This document shows, one piece after another, positions 63,290 to 64,000 of a stretch of 64,000 nucleotides of DNA (position 1 is its first letter; every line of letters starts with the position of its first letter). The notes below the pieces were generated by a model that did not search any database, had not been told where the DNA came from, and saw only the letters and a program-made list of their open reading frames with translations. The stretch comes from Pseudonocardia ammonioxydans (lineage in GTDB: Bacteria; Actinomycetota; Actinomycetes; Mycobacteriales; Pseudonocardiaceae), in contig NZ_FOUY01000022.1 in NCBI RefSeq assembly GCF_900115005.1, forward strand, positions 1 through 64,000, read 5' to 3'. The translations under genes were made by a program, and so were the position numbers.

Positions 63290-63505
63290 CCCCACTTCCC
63301 GCCACCGGAGCCTCCCACCGTCCCCCACCGCGTTCCCCACCCCGCACCCCACCGTTCCCCACCCCGGCGCGCGGATCCGCCGGAATCCGGCTCTGACCAG
63401 GGCGGATCGTGATCTGTCCGGAGAGGACCGCAGCGGGCCCGGGGAGGGGTCCCGGCGTCGCGCTACCGGGTGGCACGCCGGGCCACCCCACCGCGCCCCA
63501 CCCCA
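63290..63505 (-). promoter_or_regulatory. clusters of TGGG(G) motifs read on the minus strand
   Basis: On the minus strand, T of TGGG(G) falls at 63294, 63316, 63327, 63339, 63351 and 63361 (spacings 22, 11, 12, 12, 10) and again at 63490, 63500 and 63505. The motif resembles the MraZ box seen near mraZ, oriented toward moxR. The runs of G could also form a G-quadruplex. No other features are seen in the 63175-63629 divergent region apart from the mraZ promoter. Confidence 0.4.
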
Positions 63506-63556
63506 TTTCACCTGCGGAAACGCGCGATGAACACGCGACTGTGGACCCGGTTCGGG

Positions 63557-63598
63557 TTGACGGTGGTGGGTTGTGGGGTAGTGTGGTGATCGCTGGGG
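63557..63598 (+). promoter_or_regulatory. mraZ promoter with four MraZ boxes at 10-bp spacing
   Basis: TTGACG (63557-63562) and TAGTGT (63579-63584) form a strong promoter with a 16-bp spacer. Over it lie TGGTG, TGGGG, TGGTG and TGGGG, beginning at 63564, 63574, 63584 and 63594. MraZ of other bacteria binds TGGGN repeats at 10-bp spacing upstream of its own gene, so autoregulation is likely. Confidence 0.82.
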
Positions 63599-63629
63599 CG
63601 AACAGGGGCTCCAGGTGGAGGTGGGGTCG

Positions 63630-64000
63630 GTGTTCCTCGGCACCTACACCCCGCGGCTGGACGACAAGGGGCGGCTCACGTTGCCCGCGAAATTCCGCGA
63701 CGAGTTGCGAGGCGGCTGCATGATCACGAAAGGGCAGGACCACTGCCTCTACGTGTTCACCCGTGACGCCTTCACCGAGATGGCGCGCAAGGTCGCCGCG
63801 GCCCCGCTGACGAACGAGTCGGCGCGGGTGTTCCAGCGCAACCTCTTCTCGGGCACCGACGAGCAGAACCCCGACGGGCAGGGCCGGATCGCGATCGCGT
63901 CCGAGCTGCGCCGGTACGCCGGACTGACCAAGGACTGCGTGGTGATCGGCGCGTTCACGCGTGCCGAGATCTGGGACGCGCAGGCCTGGCAGGAGTACCA
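63630..64000 (+). CDS. mraZ: transcriptional regulator MraZ, 3' end cut by window edge
   Basis: The 123 visible codons give [72 protein letters not shown] and the IWD segment, two AbrB-like SpoVT folds of MraZ. MraZ controls the division and cell-wall (dcw) cluster, of which it is the first gene. The GTG at 63630 follows GGAGGTGGGG. The remaining roughly 20 codons and mraW/rsmH are expected beyond the window. Confidence 0.96.
   Translation, partial: MFLGTYTPRLDDKGRLTLPAKFRDELRGGCMITKGQDHCLYVFTRDAFTEMARKVAAAPLTNESARVFQRNLFSGTDEQNPDGQGRIAIASELRRYAGLTKDCVVIGAFTRAEIWDAQAWQEY

Overview
The window is about 74% GC and comes from an actinobacterium, most likely of the order Pseudonocardiales (Pseudonocardia-like; inferred). 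It has GTG/TTG starts, many genes whose start codon lies 6-8 nt after a TANNNT -10 box (leaderless transcripts), a bcc-type cytochrome complex, a phosphatidylinositol mannosyltransferase homologue, and a gene order from about 12.3 kb to the right end that largely matches the Mycobacterium tuberculosis block Rv2193-Rv2166c, interrupted by insertions.

Left part (1-12 kb): a cut-off CoA-transferase subunit (pcaI-like), a 0.7-kb GC-rich repeat-filled gap, a HAD phosphatase-MOSC pair, a pcaB-like cycloisomerase with an IclR regulator (pcaI, pcaB and the regulator suggest protocatechuate/beta-ketoadipate catabolism), then F420/flavin-type oxidoreductases, a winged-helix protein, a GlxA-type regulator, a thioesterase-like protein and ferredoxin-NADP reductase FprA. 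A small ACT-like gene is preceded by a leaderless 27-codon mini-ORF and a hairpin.

Respiratory block (12-18.5 kb): trpD and an orphan receiver-domain protein face ctaE-qcrC-qcrA-qcrB (cytochrome oxidase subunit III and the bc1 complex), which ends at a strong terminator.

Envelope and housekeeping block (18.5-41.5 kb): exonuclease/GIY-YIG fusion, NYN nuclease-like protein, PimB'-type mannosyltransferase, fadD15, SRPBCC proteins, an ArsA-like ATPase, ROK kinase, acyltransferase, exoribonuclease, type II DAHP synthase, a GIDE-domain protein, then an inserted nucleoside/ribose island (LacI regulator with an interlocked palindromic operator, nucleoside hydrolase, MFS transporter, ribokinase), and the Ser/Thr kinase PknL with three PASTA domains plus its neighbouring HTH protein.

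Insertion and carotenoid block (42-51 kb): a broken LacI fragment with a 23-bp tandem duplication, a DUF222/HNH (13E12-type) gene with a LexA-like box, then crtE-crtI-mptA-crtB, in which carotenoid genes surround a GT-C mannosyltransferase gene.

Right part (51-64 kb): metF, lipoprotein LppM, a GNAT protein, two tandem SOS boxes in front of a DUF6504 - HEPN (SAV_6107-like) pair, an orphan ParA, a methyltransferase, DUF3040, a simple-repeat tract, the moxR-DUF58-transglutaminase operon and the start of mraZ (dcw cluster), whose promoter carries four TGGKG boxes at exact 10-bp spacing. No tRNA, rRNA, intact insertion sequence or CRISPR array was seen.
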